From Phanerochaete sordida (Eukaryota > Basidiomycota > Agaricomycetes > Polyporales > Phanerochaetaceae), in NCBI GenBank assembly GCA_019973155.2, contig BPQB01000022.1, positions 62,001-126,000 on the forward strand: a stretch of DNA of 64,000 nt. Direction: 5' to 3'. Positions 1 through 11,294 of this stretch are shown here, one piece after another (the first letter of the stretch is position 1; each line of letters begins with the position of its first letter). The notes under the pieces were generated by a model. That model was not told the origin of the DNA and did not search any database. It saw only the letters and a program-made list of their open reading frames with translations. Both the position numbers and the translations under genes were made by a program.

Positions 1-1344
1 AGTCCGCGATAGACTCAATATGCGCCATGAACGTTTCGCTCGACAATAAAATGAAAAGGGTTCGCACCAGATCTGATGCACTTAGAGCGCGAAGACGTTC
101 TGGTACTGCTTGACGAAGTTCACAGCTGGCATCTCTTCCTGGATAATGTCGTACCCAATCGAGGCCGACACGGGACCATAATGAGGCCAGATAGGTAGCA
201 AATTTATTGGACAGGAACGTACTGTCCGAGATTTAGAAGCCCTTTCTTTTGAGGTCGAGGGCGGTGGGATGTTCGTAGATGTAGTAGTTGGTAATATCTA
301 TATCTCAATGAGCATCGCAGCGTGGGCGCGGCAGGATGTACTTACAAGGAACGTACATCCCAGCGTACTGAAAGCGAAGGTCATTAGAGCATGTTAGGTA
401 CAGAGTACCTGGATGCTTACGCTCTCTCCGGTGAGATAGAAGTTCTTTCCCTTGAGCTCGGAAAAGACTTCAAGGAACCGTTGCATAAACCCAATGAATT
501 GCTCCGCAAGGTCGTTCTCATCCTGGCGCATTCGTCAGATACCTACTAGAACGTGGGGTTGAGTTTGATGTACGCGAATGTTTGGGACTCCCTGAGAAAA
601 GCCGGTGCTGACCGGCTGCTCAACCCAGAGCACGCTGGAGAGGTTTGTCCAGCTATAGTGGTTCCGTGACGGCTTCGCCTGGCCATAGCTCCAGCTAAAC
701 GGCTGCGCGGTAAGTGTCAGCGGCGGTACGAAGTAAGCCAAGTGGGGGCACCGACTCCATTCTCCTGCAGGAGGCCTTCGAGTGAAGAGCAGCCGGGACC
801 ACCGTTTGTCCTGTGAATTCGGAGATTAGTCATCAGAACCATGAGATTATATTGCGACACGAACCAGAAAATGAGATCGTCAAGGCTTCCCTCGGGACCA
901 GGTGGGAAGAACCAGAAGAAGATATGGGCGGAAATGGAGGCTTCAGCATAGCTCCCGGACGAGCAACAGTGTTCAAGGAACCTTGCGCGTCTCATTTGCC
1001 GCTGCGCTAATAGGCATAAGGCCTGCCCAGCTTGGCCCGACGTCGAAGTCGACTTCGGGAATGGCGGTGCTCTCAACGTAAAATTCTGAAAATATGTGTC
1101 AGCCCCCGGAGACACGTCAGCGTGGTGCCAAACACATACCGGCAGCCTTCGGGTTGGAAAAGGTGATGTTCTGCACGCCAGTGCCCCTTGTACGCCCTGA
1201 CGAGGCAGCCAATGTGGCAAAATGTTGTGCGACGGCAGCCTGCTTCGCCTGTATGTCTGCCTTCGACATCATGCGACCATGCACGGCGGCCAGCTAGAGC
1301 AGCATTACCGCAGAGGCGACCGTCCAAAGTCTAGAAAGCATCAT
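1..1344 (-). pseudogene. Serine carboxypeptidase (S10) gene, decayed, 3' end outside window
   Basis: A secreted or vacuolar peptidase that removes C-terminal residues. Seen on the minus strand, in order: a hydrophobic start (ATG at 1344 or 1341), the block GPSWAGLMPISAAANETRK, FFWFFPPGPEGSLDDLIFW, the S10 hallmark TNGGPGCSS, PFSWSYGQAKPSRNHYSW, and the nucleophile block GES-YAGMYVP split by an intron. Four to five introns of 50-60 bp. Lesions: an in-frame TAG in the signal-peptide region (about 1294-1296); a TAA after KRKGF (about 231-233), just before the ISD block; and two places where homology requires a splice but no AG acceptor exists (about 917-922 and 190-200). The downstream block ASIGYDIIQEEMPAVNFV is in another frame. 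The first stop alone might be tolerated by starting at a downstream Met; the combination points to a pseudogene. The family call is sure; the decay call is good but rests on hand splicing. Confidence 0.8.
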
Positions 1345-2129
1345 GGGGTTCAGGGGAACGAGAACAAGTGACCCTGGCACCTACGCAACGAGGAGGAGCA
1401 CTTATACTCTTCCACCGCCTTCTGCTTCCATATGGACAGCAGATGGGCATTGGGTAAGGCTAGATCAACGACGTTAGCCGTCGCTGAAGAATGTCAGAAG
1501 CGACACGCGAGGAGCTGATGACGCGCGGGCATCTCTGTATATCAGGATCAGCGCTTGGGGTTGGCAGATCCTCTCGCGCGCACCTCCGGTCGTTAGATCT
1601 AGCCCTTGCAGAACATGGTGACGGTCCTGCTCTTCGCGCAGGCGACATGGCAAAGAGTTCGAGTACCCCTGGCATGCAGCCGAGATCAGAACGCGTGCTT
1701 GCTCGAGCGCACCCCGCATGTCCGGGATTAATATTTAAAAGTCTGCTGGCGGTGAGTAAGCACAATTACGCTCGATATGAGAGCGTAATAATGCACTGTT
1801 CTTTGCTCTCGGAACTGATGGTAGTCCAACTGAAAACCCTATACTTTGAGTCATCAACCTGCATCCAAATGGCCAGTCCAGGCGACAGAGCGCGAGAGGA
1901 GCGATGGAGACGTACGCATCCTACGACCTTGACAATTAGTTCCTGCATTTGTCAGGCCTACATCTGGGTACATTCTCGACGAACTCAGTGTCAACCTGTG
2001 ATGTTTGGAAGACAGACGAATCCTCGAAGAAGAGACAAAAGTGTTGTATAACGTCATCGAGACCTGTCGTACACTATCGACCGGTTAGTGCATTCCTCGA
2101 AGAGGTGAAACGAACTCTCACAGTAGCCT
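1345..2129. other. Intergenic, no gene recognised
   Basis: A 186-codon open frame on the plus strand (1491-2051) has no recognisable motif, hydrophobic pattern or splice structure, so I do not call it. Nothing else seen. Confidence 0.5.
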
Positions 2130-2927
2130 TTAACCTGAATATATGCCTGGGATAGGCCTGTACGGTGTGCGCCTGGCCCACACGTCCCAGTCGTCGCCAA
2201 ACTCCTTCCTGAGCACTGCGTCCTCCGCCGGCATCCTCACGTACATCTGCCAGGTCATGTAGACCGTAGCACCGCCTTGATACGCTCCCGCAACAACGCC
2301 GAACGAGTTCTGCCAGAGCTTGAGTTCAGCAACGCTCGAGCCGGTGCCGAGGCGGACAATTGTGAGGCCAAGGATGCTCAGGTAGGCGGCCGCGTAACCA
2401 GGGTGGCGTACGACAGAGTAGGGCCCGCTTGTCACGAGCCTGTGACCTTCGCGGATAGCGAGATCGGCGGTAAAGAAGCGGTCGAGAGCTCTGTAGCTGA
2501 GGACACGGATGACAGTGCCGGCGGCCAGAAGGCTGGTGCCGACCACCATCTCGTAGCTGGGGGCCGAGGGTTTGTTGCCCTCGAGCAGTGACTTGCCAAT
2601 AACAGGTGGCGAAGGGAATCCCAGGGAGGACAGCACAGCGAGAATATGAAAGGTATCGGTAATGTAAAGTGTATACTGCAGAATGCAAGGATTGCGTCAG
2701 TCTCCGGGGTAGAATTCAAATAGAGTACAGGAGCTTACCACCATGAGCCGCGCCGCTCGAGCCACGCTGAAGCCTTCTTCCCCGAAGGATGATTTCCTCT
2801 TCTCAGCGAACTTGGCTCGCTCCTGTCGGTGTGGGCGGGGGGCAGGGGGAATGAAGGTGATATGCGCGCAGACGGAGAGGACAGTGAGCTGGGCAATCTT
2901 CATGTACGCTGCGAGTGTCGGATCCAT
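2130..2927 (-). CDS. Isoprenylcysteine carboxyl methyltransferase (ICMT/Ste14)-like membrane protein
   Basis: Likely methylates the C-terminal prenyl-cysteine of CaaX proteins in the ER membrane, using S-adenosylmethionine. Two exons, complement(2130..2675, 2739..2927), intron 63 bp, product 244 aa. ATG at 2927 opens a hydrophobic segment. Family signatures lie in exon 2: RALDRFFTADL, then GPYSVVRHPGYAAAYLS (the SAM-binding RHPxY block of ICMT/PEMT enzymes), and a C-terminal EDAVLRKEFGDDWDVWARRTPYR block like the conserved E..L...FG..Y..Y..R tail. Several hydrophobic helices separate these. Length fits short fungal ICMT-like proteins. A second relative lies at 61356-62115 with the same motif order, so this is one of a paralogous pair. 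Basidiomycetes carry several such genes, and not all may act on prenyl-cysteine. Confidence 0.85.
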
Positions 2928-4312
2928 GGCTGTCAGTGCGGTTTAGGAGAACGGCCCGCGAGAAAGCACGCTTGCCTTATGTACCGACAGCAACGGTCCC
3001 GGAATCCACCCGGCATTGATCGATGTCATTCTCTTTGAAGGTCCACGGCGTCAGATGATGAGCGGCGGTAAAGGGAACAGAGTTGCCACGCACTTATCAT
3101 TGGTTCAAGGTAACCTTTGTTCAGGCGGTTTCGAGCCTCTCGCTCCAAGCGTTACGACGTGGATGTCATAAAATACGTTAAAACCTCTGTAGTCACCATG
3201 TAGCGGCGATCAGGAGGCGTTCAGATCTGTGCGGCGGAGGGCCGCCGTAAGGTTTAGACAGGGCGGAACAAGCAGAGTTCAGACTTACTGCTGCTGATAT
3301 TGAGTGCATAGCAAGCCACCAGTGTGTCTCGACAGCTACGTACGTCACTCGCTCCAAAGCACCTTAACTGGCAACGCCAATAAGCGGCGGCCATTTCAGT
3401 TCGCTGGAGATGTGTTACCTCACGACTCGAGAGCCACGGTTATGTGCGCGCACGGCGAGTCACCCCATATCCGTCCATCCAGATATAATGAATTTGAATG
3501 GTCTATCGCTGGCTGATTAGCAACATTGTGTAGGTAACAGTACAGCGGAAGTGGATACCTTTCAGCTGTAAGTTCTCGTGCACAACGTTTGGTCACCTAC
3601 AACGTTCATCGTGAGTCCGCGCAACTTGCAGTGCCAAGCAGCCACTCACACGAGACTGAAGAGCCTAGTATATCCCAGTAGGACGGTAGTAAAGCGTGTG
3701 TTGGGTCCATGTGCGCAACTTGCCCCCTCCGCCAGCACTGCGCCTTTGACTGGCATACAAACCGAGGTCATCGCGGAGAAGAAGACAAGCACCCTGCTTC
3801 GCAGGGGTCTGCAAGGTATCTCTCGCGTTCTGTCAGAGCATGAGCTCTGAGAAGGGCGCAAGCTGGACACATCTGCTAGGTTTGCAACAATTGCAACACA
3901 CCTTCGATATGTACCATCTTGCGGGGGTGACGAGGACTTAGCCGTGGCTCCTGTTGAATCTCCTGCGGCGGTAACACAATATTGAGGTCAGATGCCGTGA
4001 GTCGGTGCCTTTACATGTTGCGGCCACAGTATCTGGACTTTGCAATTGGACTCTCAGCTGGAGTTCTTGCTCGGAGAGCAAGCTTACCCCCAGTGGATTT
4101 GACGGGTGGCTGAAGCTCTGTTTGACGATATTCACCTCTTTCCCGGCCTTGGTAAGTGCTTCCCACACCCTCACCCTCTCCTGCTCAGCGGCTCAGCCTC
4201 TCCGAGCAAGAACCGCGCCGCACCGCAGGCGCCTTTCAAGTCAGGTCGAAGACAAGCAGCTTTGTAGTGGCGGTCCAACGGTCAGATCCACGGAGCTCAA
4301 TCTTTTGTTATG
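2928..4312. other. Intergenic upstream of tRNA
   Basis: Only short open frames without motif support on either strand. No repeat or RNA gene recognised before the tRNA at 4313. Confidence 0.5.
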
Positions 4313-4384
4313 TCCGATATGGTGTAGTGGCTAACATTATCGCCTCTCACGCGATAGCCCGGGGTTCGATTCCCCGTGTCGGAA
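4313..4384 (+). tRNA. tRNA-Glu (anticodon CTC)
   Basis: A 72-nt cloverleaf. Acceptor arm TCCGATA pairs with TGTCGGA (one T-G wobble). The D-arm contains GTGTAGTGGCTAA. The anticodon stem ATCGC/GCGAT encloses the loop CTCTCAC with anticodon CTC. The T-arm is GGGGT TCGATTC CCCG. The discriminator is A, and no intron is present. It reads GAG codons, consistent with the GC-rich genes around it. A run of T follows directly (4387-4392), as expected for RNA polymerase III termination. Confidence 0.93.
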
Positions 4385-4392
4385 GATTTTTT
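4385..4392 (+). terminator. Pol III T-run after tRNA-Glu
   Basis: Six consecutive T residues (4387-4392) start three bases after the tRNA 3' end, the usual fungal RNA polymerase III stop signal. Confidence 0.7.
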
Positions 4393-4429
4393 ATCTTCAG
4401 CTAGTTTTTGCTTACTAAGCTTTTGGTAA

Positions 4430-4597
4430 GGCTCTGTTCGGCAGCCCTGCTTAGCCACGCTACGCTTCGCCAACCTCGGCGCCTGCTGCGTTTTGAGACC
4501 CAAACCTCGCCCGGTCTGGAAATCCCGAGGCAGACGCTGGGCCGTAGCGTAGCAAGCGCCGACTTAGCATGGCTAAGCAGGGCTGCCGAACAGAGCC
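4430..4597. mobile_element. PIF/Harbinger (Tourist)-like MITE, 168 bp
   Basis: Perfect 28-bp terminal inverted repeats, 4430-4457 and 4570-4597, starting GGCTCTGTTCGGCAG and ending with its complement. TAA flanks both sides (4427-4429 and 4598-4600), matching the 3-bp TWA target duplication of PIF/Harbinger elements, and the GGCTCTGTT start resembles known Tourist ends. The 112-bp interior has no coding capacity, so it is non-autonomous. It lies 45 bp downstream of the tRNA-Glu gene. An 8-bp match (TAAGGCTC) at both junctions is a by-product of this arrangement; a hAT assignment would make the ends asymmetric, so I prefer Harbinger. No second copy was noticed in the window. Confidence 0.85.
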
Positions 4598-4600
4598 TAA

Positions 4601-6251
4601 GGCTCCAACCGTTTAGTTTACATGTACATTCTCAGGAATAAACGCACGGAAACGGTTGTAAACGTGTAAAAACAGTTTATATACCTACATCTCGCTCTGA
4701 ATCTTGAACAGGCTCACTGAGAGACTCGGTAAAGTCTTCAGTGGACCTACTGAAGCACCTGCGGCAGCAAGCAGCAGCAAGCCGTACCCTCTACAGTACC
4801 CTGCGCTCAAGTGCTTGTCTGCACAGAGGCTCTTGCAACGTGGCTGGTGTAGAGTCAGTGGAGTGTTGCAGTCATGCCGATCGCTGAAATTGCCGTCGAG
4901 ATTGTAGCGCGCATGGTGCAATCTTGAGAATGTGGGCGTATCCACCAACAGATCCAAACCGCCGTGTATATTGACTGGAAATCATAAGTTACTCACCGAG
5001 TAGTGCGCTGCTGATGCCGCTGCGGTAGGTCATGAGCCTGGGTACAAGGTAATACGCCCTAGAATTGAATATATTTAACGTTCAGCATACCTGCCGGTCA
5101 GCTCACCCTCGAGGTCGCCGGCCCTTAGCCAAACACACGCTCAGGGTTCGCGGAGAAAATATCGAGGAGTCATATGTAACCTGCAGCGCCATCAGCCACT
5201 GGCAGATCACGCTGAATACCATGTACACAACCACTTGGGGCAAGCTCCCGAAGGGCACCACGGCGGACGGCACGCACATCGTAGCCATGGGCCAGGTCTT
5301 AACCTACGTAAGGCTCGAGAGCGTACTCGGCGCGCTCGTGCTGCGCATTGCGACCGCTCCTGGCACGAGAGTGTGCTTGACGCGCCGCACACTGCACATA
5401 GAGTACCACTACGCCGTCGGCTGGAACTTGTATCAGCAAGGAGTTGTAGACCTGATAGAACACTTGCCTCGCCATGTTCAGCACTTTTGCAGATTTCGTG
5501 AGCTCTAAAGAGTGTAAGCCTGCCCCTTGCAGTGAGCTTCGACTGGAAGGCTGTGAGTGATGGGGCTAGGGCCATTGCGCTCATCCGCCTGCGAGAAGTG
5601 GCACCATTCCAGAGTCCAGAGTCCAGAGTCCAGAAAGCTTCAACTTGAGCTCGCCACAGTGATCATAACTCGGGATCATCAATACGTGCTCCGGGTGTGA
5701 TGGGGCGGTGCCAAGGAAGATTTGTCACTTGCTATCTATCAGGGCCTCCTCTGATGTGTGCCTCACAAGCATTCATTGCTGGCGTCTGCCTTCCCGCTCT
5801 CACTGCCTTCCGCCACATGCAGACACCCTTTGTTTAGCGTAGAGGGCTCGACGACCCACAAGAAGCCAGCGTCTTCGAACTTGATGCGTGCGCGGTGTAT
5901 ATTACAGGTGAAGCGGGAATATCTCTCCGTCGAGAGCTACGATGGGTATGTCCTTCTCGTGATAACAGGGCTCACTTTACCGCCGCATGAGTACCGATAC
6001 TGCGCAGCCCAGGATGCAAACGCTTATCCGTAGCAAGGTTCACACTGATAGCTGCCCATCGATGTGGCAGTGGTGCATCATGGGACGCGACTTCGAGACC
6101 ACAAAGACGCCTCGGATCCTCGGATCCTGGCCGAGGACAGCGATACATAATGTGTGATCACGTTGAGTGTATCTCAGCTACTCTCCGTCACTCTCTCATT
6201 GCGAGTCTACTGATCTTCGTGTCGCGATCTTGCCCTCCCTCAAAACAAAGC
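4601..6251. other. Intergenic, one unassigned open frame
   Basis: A plus-strand frame of 147 codons (5065-5508) and overlapping minus-strand frames with one hydrophobic stretch (about 5190-5260) occur here. Neither strand gives a recognisable family or a consistent splice model. A short tandem of CCAGAGT units lies near 5606-5632. Not called as a gene. Confidence 0.4.
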
Positions 6252-8874
6252 ATGTTTGGTGGGAAGCGTGGTTTCTCGCGCTTGGGCTTCAGCGCAGACA
6301 CAACGCCCTCCAGACGAGCGCAAATTCGAAAGACCGGTTCGTCGGCATACCAGATACAAGCACTTACTTGCGTCGGCCTCCACGTCCTGCTCATTATCAT
6401 GCACATCGCGCTCCTCTTCGTCTATTTCTGCCGCTACGAGCAGATCATCTCCTTCCCCCTCACCCCATTTTCTGTAGAATGGTACCCTCTGGCAGTCACG
6501 ACGCTCATGCAGGTATTTGGAACAGTGAGGGTATTTTCTGCGCCGCTTTATCGAAGCTCTAACCCAACGCCGCGCCAGATCTTACTGGCTGTTCTCGTCC
6601 TGTACACCCAGGCTTTGGCTTTTCGTAGCGACCTCTATGTCCGACAGACGTTAACTGCTCTCCATGACAAGAGTAGCGCCTGGCTAGGTCTCGGTGCCGC
6701 ATGCGGGTCTTTATGGGACCAGTTGAAGCTTCGAGCAGCCATGGTCGGCGTAGTCTACATCACCGCCTACCTGTTTGGTGTGTGGCTTCTACACATTACG
6801 ATCCCCACTTCCTTGAACGTGGTTCCGTACAACGCTACTGTATCCACTATATTTCGCACAGTTCTTGGGAACACATCGATGAACGCCGAGTAAGCCATCA
6901 TCTAATTAATGTGTATTGACACTAACTGATGTAACAGTTACGCTTCTGCGTACGACATCCTACTGGTGTATGACCAGGTCCCGACGCTGGGCCTCCAAGG
7001 CAACATGGTTTATGATGTCATCCCGCCTGTTCCCTCCGCCAGCGGAAGTACCACAGTCAACGGGTCCGTATACGACGTCGACTGCGCTGCGCTGCCGTTT
7101 GCAGACACGACAATCGAGGCATGGCAGACAATGGAAAGGTCTGGGCAACCAAACATGACCTGGCTTGCATTCAATCTTGACAATTCCTCCTCCAATACTA
7201 CCTACTTTGCGGCGCTCAGCATTCCAGGTACGTTGCTCACCACCTTCTGTGCCGTGGCTATCGTAACATTCCGCGTCTCAGATAACGCCGCCGCCGTTTT
7301 CACCGGCAATGTGTTTGATACCGAAACAGAATGCAACTCTCCAGCTTCATACAGCTACATTCCCGGCAACTGCTGGGTTCCAATTGTACTGCTGTCTACA
7401 GTAGACATACTAGACTCTACAGACAGCCAGGCACCAATACCAGGTGGAGCATGGCGACCCATGGACCCGCAAGTCATCGTTCCTCCGCCTATCGCAGATC
7501 CTGCCTGTAAGATCATCAGATATCTCTAGGCAACGCTCCGGGGCTGCTGACCGATAAATGCGCAGCAATGATAACTGCCGTCCAGCTTTTAGCATGTAAC
7601 GTCAACATCATGCACTCCAAGGTCGATGTCTCAATCGATACGCGGACGCCTGCCCTCACTGTGCAGAAGTTGCTGCCTAAGACCGTGTGGAAAAACTGGA
7701 CACGCCCCGCTGACATGACGCTGACCGATCAGCTCAGGGTTGTACGCTCCCTTCTTTTGAGCTGTATAATTTGACTTCTCACCAGTGCATATGGTAGGCT
7801 CAAAATGCGCCATTCTTCTCGCCGCCAAGCGGGCACAGCAGCTATCGATCCATTATCGTCGGATCTGCAAATGTGTCGATAGCTGCGCCACCAGTAGCTC
7901 TCCCTGGTTTCGAACTGGAGGCATTCCAGGTCGAACCGATAGACGAAAACCACGTACCAAATGCGATCATGAAGTCCTCGTCGACGAAGATCGGCTACCC
8001 GTCTGCGTTTGACGTGTATGCCTCTACCGATAGTCTCAGGGATACGACTGACGTACACGCCAGATGGCTCAATGAAGACTTGCGCATTGCGGCGGATAAT
8101 CGAACGAACGTGACTCTGGCAGAGATAGAGCACAGTCTAGCCAGGGCTCTGGCTGCCACGTTCTGGTACGGTATGCGCCTTTCCTCTTGTCATCTTCACT
8201 GTTCGTGGTGCTGATGGCTTTGAGATAGGGGGAAAAGTGAACTACTCCAGCTCGCATGCGATACGCGGACTGTTGATGCCCGAGAGCCCCGCAACCCTGA
8301 TAACGAATATCACGCTGAACCTGACCGCTACCAATACAAGCGTAGCGGAAGAATACGGAGAGGCCATAATCATGGTCCCGGTGCAGAGACTGCGACTGAA
8401 CGTGAGTAGTATCTGGTGATCTACGAGCGTCGAAGTTCTCATGCATGGTCGTATTAGCTCAGCCTGGTTCCGGTACGTCAATTCTACCCTCACAACGTCT
8501 GGTCATGATGCACGATTGCTGACCTCTGGGCGCTGTAGATCGTCATCGGGCTGGTGGCGTCCTTGGCCCTGCTGATCCTCTGCATGCTGGTCATCCACGT
8601 TCCCGCGAACGCACGCGCAGCTTTCGACCCGAAGATCGTGGTCGACAGTGGGGGCCTCCTTCAATACACCTGGCTCCTGGGCAACGAACCTCACCTCGCG
8701 CACGTCGACTCGCCGGAGCTCGACAACCTGCGTGCCGCAGGCATGTTCGACGTGTCGATGGGTGATCATGTGAAGCTGCGGCTGTCCAGCCGCGCTTCGA
8801 CCTTCGTCGAGGCGAGCGGGTACGACGAATACGAGCTAGACTCAGCAGAGAGCCCGCTGATGGTGAAGGAGTGA
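6252..8874 (+). CDS. Large multi-pass membrane protein with N-glycosylated loop, unknown function
   Basis: Eight exons, join(6252..6889, 6938..7227, 7282..7506, 7566..7738, 7798..8170, 8229..8401, 8458..8472, 8539..8874), 740 aa; phase is consistent at all seven introns. Residues about 40-200 hold four hydrophobic helices (examples: GLHVLLIIMHIALLFVYFC and VGVVYITAYLFGVWLL). A long segment of roughly 400 residues follows with many N-x-S/T sites, as in an extracellular or lumenal domain. One last helix (VIGLVASLALLILCMLVI) begins near residue 630, and a charged C-terminal tail of about 85 residues ends the protein. Exon 7 is only 15 nt. I do not recognise a named family; the architecture resembles basidiomycete-specific hypothetical membrane proteins. 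ATG 6252 was chosen because it directly precedes the basic N-terminus; an in-frame ATG at 6150 also exists. Confidence 0.75.
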
Positions 8875-9063
8875 TGAAGGAGCGACCACGTCGCGGATGC
8901 TTGGTGTGCCTTGTGATGCTCCAGATGAGAGTTCTGGATCGAGTCAATACTCGTTCTTCAACACATCATGTATCTATATTTCGAAAGTCAAAGGCTGATA
9001 GGATGCAGGACGTTCACCACTAGATGCGCCAAACAGATATCCGTTATTCATGACCCGAATTCC

Positions 9064-10327
9064 CTACACGATTCCAGCATCCTCCAGCCACGCGTCGAGA
9101 TCGCGCACAAGATCCTCTGCATGGGAGATCAGAACCCAATGGTCGGAGTCGTACTCCTTGAGCGTGACGTTGTGCCCCGCGAAGCCAGGGCCGTTGAAGA
9201 TCTCCAACGCAGCGTCGGTGCGCGCGATGTAGTCCTTTGAGACACCGCCGTAGAAGATCGGCTTGGTCACAGGCGGGTACGCGCGGTCTGCGGGAATCTC
9301 TGCTCGAAGCATGAGCACATATCACCACGAATCGCAAAGATGCATGTACGTACGCTGGTCGTCGAACGCCTGCAGGTTCGTCGTCTGGATCGTGTACCAT
9401 CCGTCGGGTGCGCTGAAGCCGTTCGCGCGGTAGTACGCCTTGAAGTATTCGACTTCGACCGCGGAGATATATGACGGGCGTGGCGCGCGGAAGTCAGCGA
9501 GGAGGTTCTTCTTGAGCGCGCCCGCCGGCGCCATGCGCTCCTTCCAGAAGATCGGGTCCGATGGGTAGATGATGCTCACGTACGAGTCCATCTACAATGG
9601 GCGTCAGCGGGCGTAGCGGATGAGAGGTACGATCCACTAACATGGGCCTGAATAATCGCATTCGCGTCGTGCTCGGCGTAGAAGAGCCAGTAGCCGTACA
9701 GCTCGTACCCGTACTGCGCCTGCTGCGCTGCAAGCACCGCGCTGAAGTTGGCCGGCACCTCCGGGGGCAGAAACTGCACCGCCAGGAACGCGTATGCGAG
9801 GAAGCGCTCCGGGAAGTAGTTCGAGAGGCGCGAGACCGCGAGGGAGCCCCTGCGGCGCAGCGTCAGCGTCCGCACAGGGCCCGCACAGGCTCGGGAGGTG
9901 CTCACCAATCGTGCCCGATGGCGACGACGTTCGTCAGCTTCTCCGCATCGACGACGTCGACGAGGTCGCGCGCGACCGCGCTCATGAGGTACTTCTTGGG
10001 GTCGAGCGGGCGCGCGGTGCCGTGGTACCCGAGCATATCCACTGCGAGCACGCGGTAGCCGCGGGCCTCAAAGAGCGGGGCGGCGCGCCGCCAGTCCTGC
10101 GAGAAGGACGGGTAGCCATGGCAGAGGAGCAGCGTCGGCTTTGACGAGTTCGATGGCGGGACATGGTAGTATTGGTAGGTGAGCCCGCGCGAGGTTACTG
10201 TGTTCTTGTACAGCGTCGGGTTCAGGTAGCCCGGCGGCAGCGCGTTCGAGAGCGGGGAGCCGAACGCGCTGGATAGCACAGAGGCGAGTAAGAATGCGAG
10301 AAGGCCAAGGTATCGAGACGCTATCAT
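9064..10327 (-). CDS. Secreted alpha/beta-fold epoxide hydrolase
   Basis: Hydrolyses epoxides to diols by an aspartyl-ester mechanism. Four exons, complement(9064..9299, 9354..9591, 9642..9849, 9906..10327), 367 aa. A hydrophobic N-terminus (YLGLLAFLLASVLSSAFG) looks like a signal peptide, unlike the two paralogues at 55-58 kb. Motifs: HGYPS (the HGxP oxyanion-hole motif), GHDWG with the nucleophile Asp (an intron splits the following Trp codon), cap-domain YGYWLFY with candidate epoxide-polarising tyrosines, YGGVSKDYI with the likely acid Asp, and DSDHW with the catalytic His. The 208 and 238 bp middle exons match the paralogues exactly, so gene structure is conserved. An in-frame ATG 60 bp upstream (10387) is an alternative start but falls beside the TATA-like box. 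Confidence 0.9.
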
Positions 10328-10386
10328 CGGGCAAACGTTGCGAGGGAGGTGAGCCACTGCTGAAGAAATGCGCAAGGCGCGACGCA

Positions 10387-10394
10387 TATTTATA
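10387..10394 (-). promoter_or_regulatory. TATA box of secreted epoxide hydrolase gene
   Basis: TATAAATA on the minus strand, 60 bp upstream of the ATG at 10327, at a normal distance for a fungal core promoter. Confidence 0.5.
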
Positions 10395-11294
10395 CAACGA
10401 CCGTATGCGCTACCGCCTACGGTGTTGACAAAGAGTCCTCAGCTGTCAGCCCGACGCCATCGTGAACGCACTGAGGCGGGAGCTGTCGCAAAGCCCGCTT
10501 GCTTATGCAACTTCCTGATTTACGCGCGCACTGTGCGCGCAGGGCCTGTTTCAAGGGCATCTCGGCGAGCGTTCTGAATGTCAAGGGCGGGGCGCGCCTG
10601 GGCAGACAATGAGCGCGGATGATCCATGATCGGCGAGACCGACCAATCCGAGGCCGTGGCTAGCTGCAGAGCGCGTCGTGGTTGGAAGGCTGTGAGAGGC
10701 TGGTCATGTCCGATTGGGACCGCATCAGCAACCAGCGACGCGGCCGGGCGCGGGCGTCGGTTACAATACGATGGCGCCGATCAAGCGCGGAGTCTTGAGG
10801 CTCGATATGCAGCGTCGTGAATGCGAGGCTTGCGCGCAGTTCGCTGCGTCTCTTGGACCCATTCTTCTGCAGTTTGCTAAGCGTCAAAGAGCCGAAGCAA
10901 CTTTGTTTGCGCGCTCAGGCCAGGCTGAGCAGAGTAGGAGAGTTCTCTACAAGAGGATGTATCAGCAAATGATGTTCAGTTCGTGCGTGCCAATGAGCCC
11001 GAAGAGGTGTCGGCATTGGCAATGAGGAGATGCGAGATACCAACGATGACGGGGAGCCACATGACTACTTGACTGGCGGTGGTATGTGAACACGAGGTGA
11101 TAGGCGCATCAACGCGCAGACGCTGCAATAGTACTCCAGAATCGTGCCAGGGACTTGACCTGATCTTTCGACTGGTCTCGGTAGCTGTGGTTGTTGACGG
11201 TGGCGTTCAAGTTATCATCTGGAGTAGAAGCCTAGAAGTCAAACACGCGTATCGGGACCATACCGACGCTTGGACCGTTCCTCTACAACCGCTC
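10395..11294. other. Intergenic, no gene recognised
   Basis: Between the epoxide hydrolase promoter and the 3' end of the GMC fragment. Only unsupported short frames. Confidence 0.5.

Noticed and set aside
1491..2051. A 186-codon plus-strand frame
   Set aside because: No motif, no codon-bias or splice support; likely chance.
4427..4605. An 8-bp direct repeat TAAGGCTC suggesting a hAT element
   Set aside because: It makes the ends asymmetric; the 3-bp TAA duplication with perfect 28-bp ends fits PIF/Harbinger better.
5606..5632. Short tandem CCAGAGT repeats as a possible CRISPR-like or regulatory array
   Set aside because: Three to four 7-bp units with no spacers; a simple microsatellite-like slip in a eukaryotic genome.
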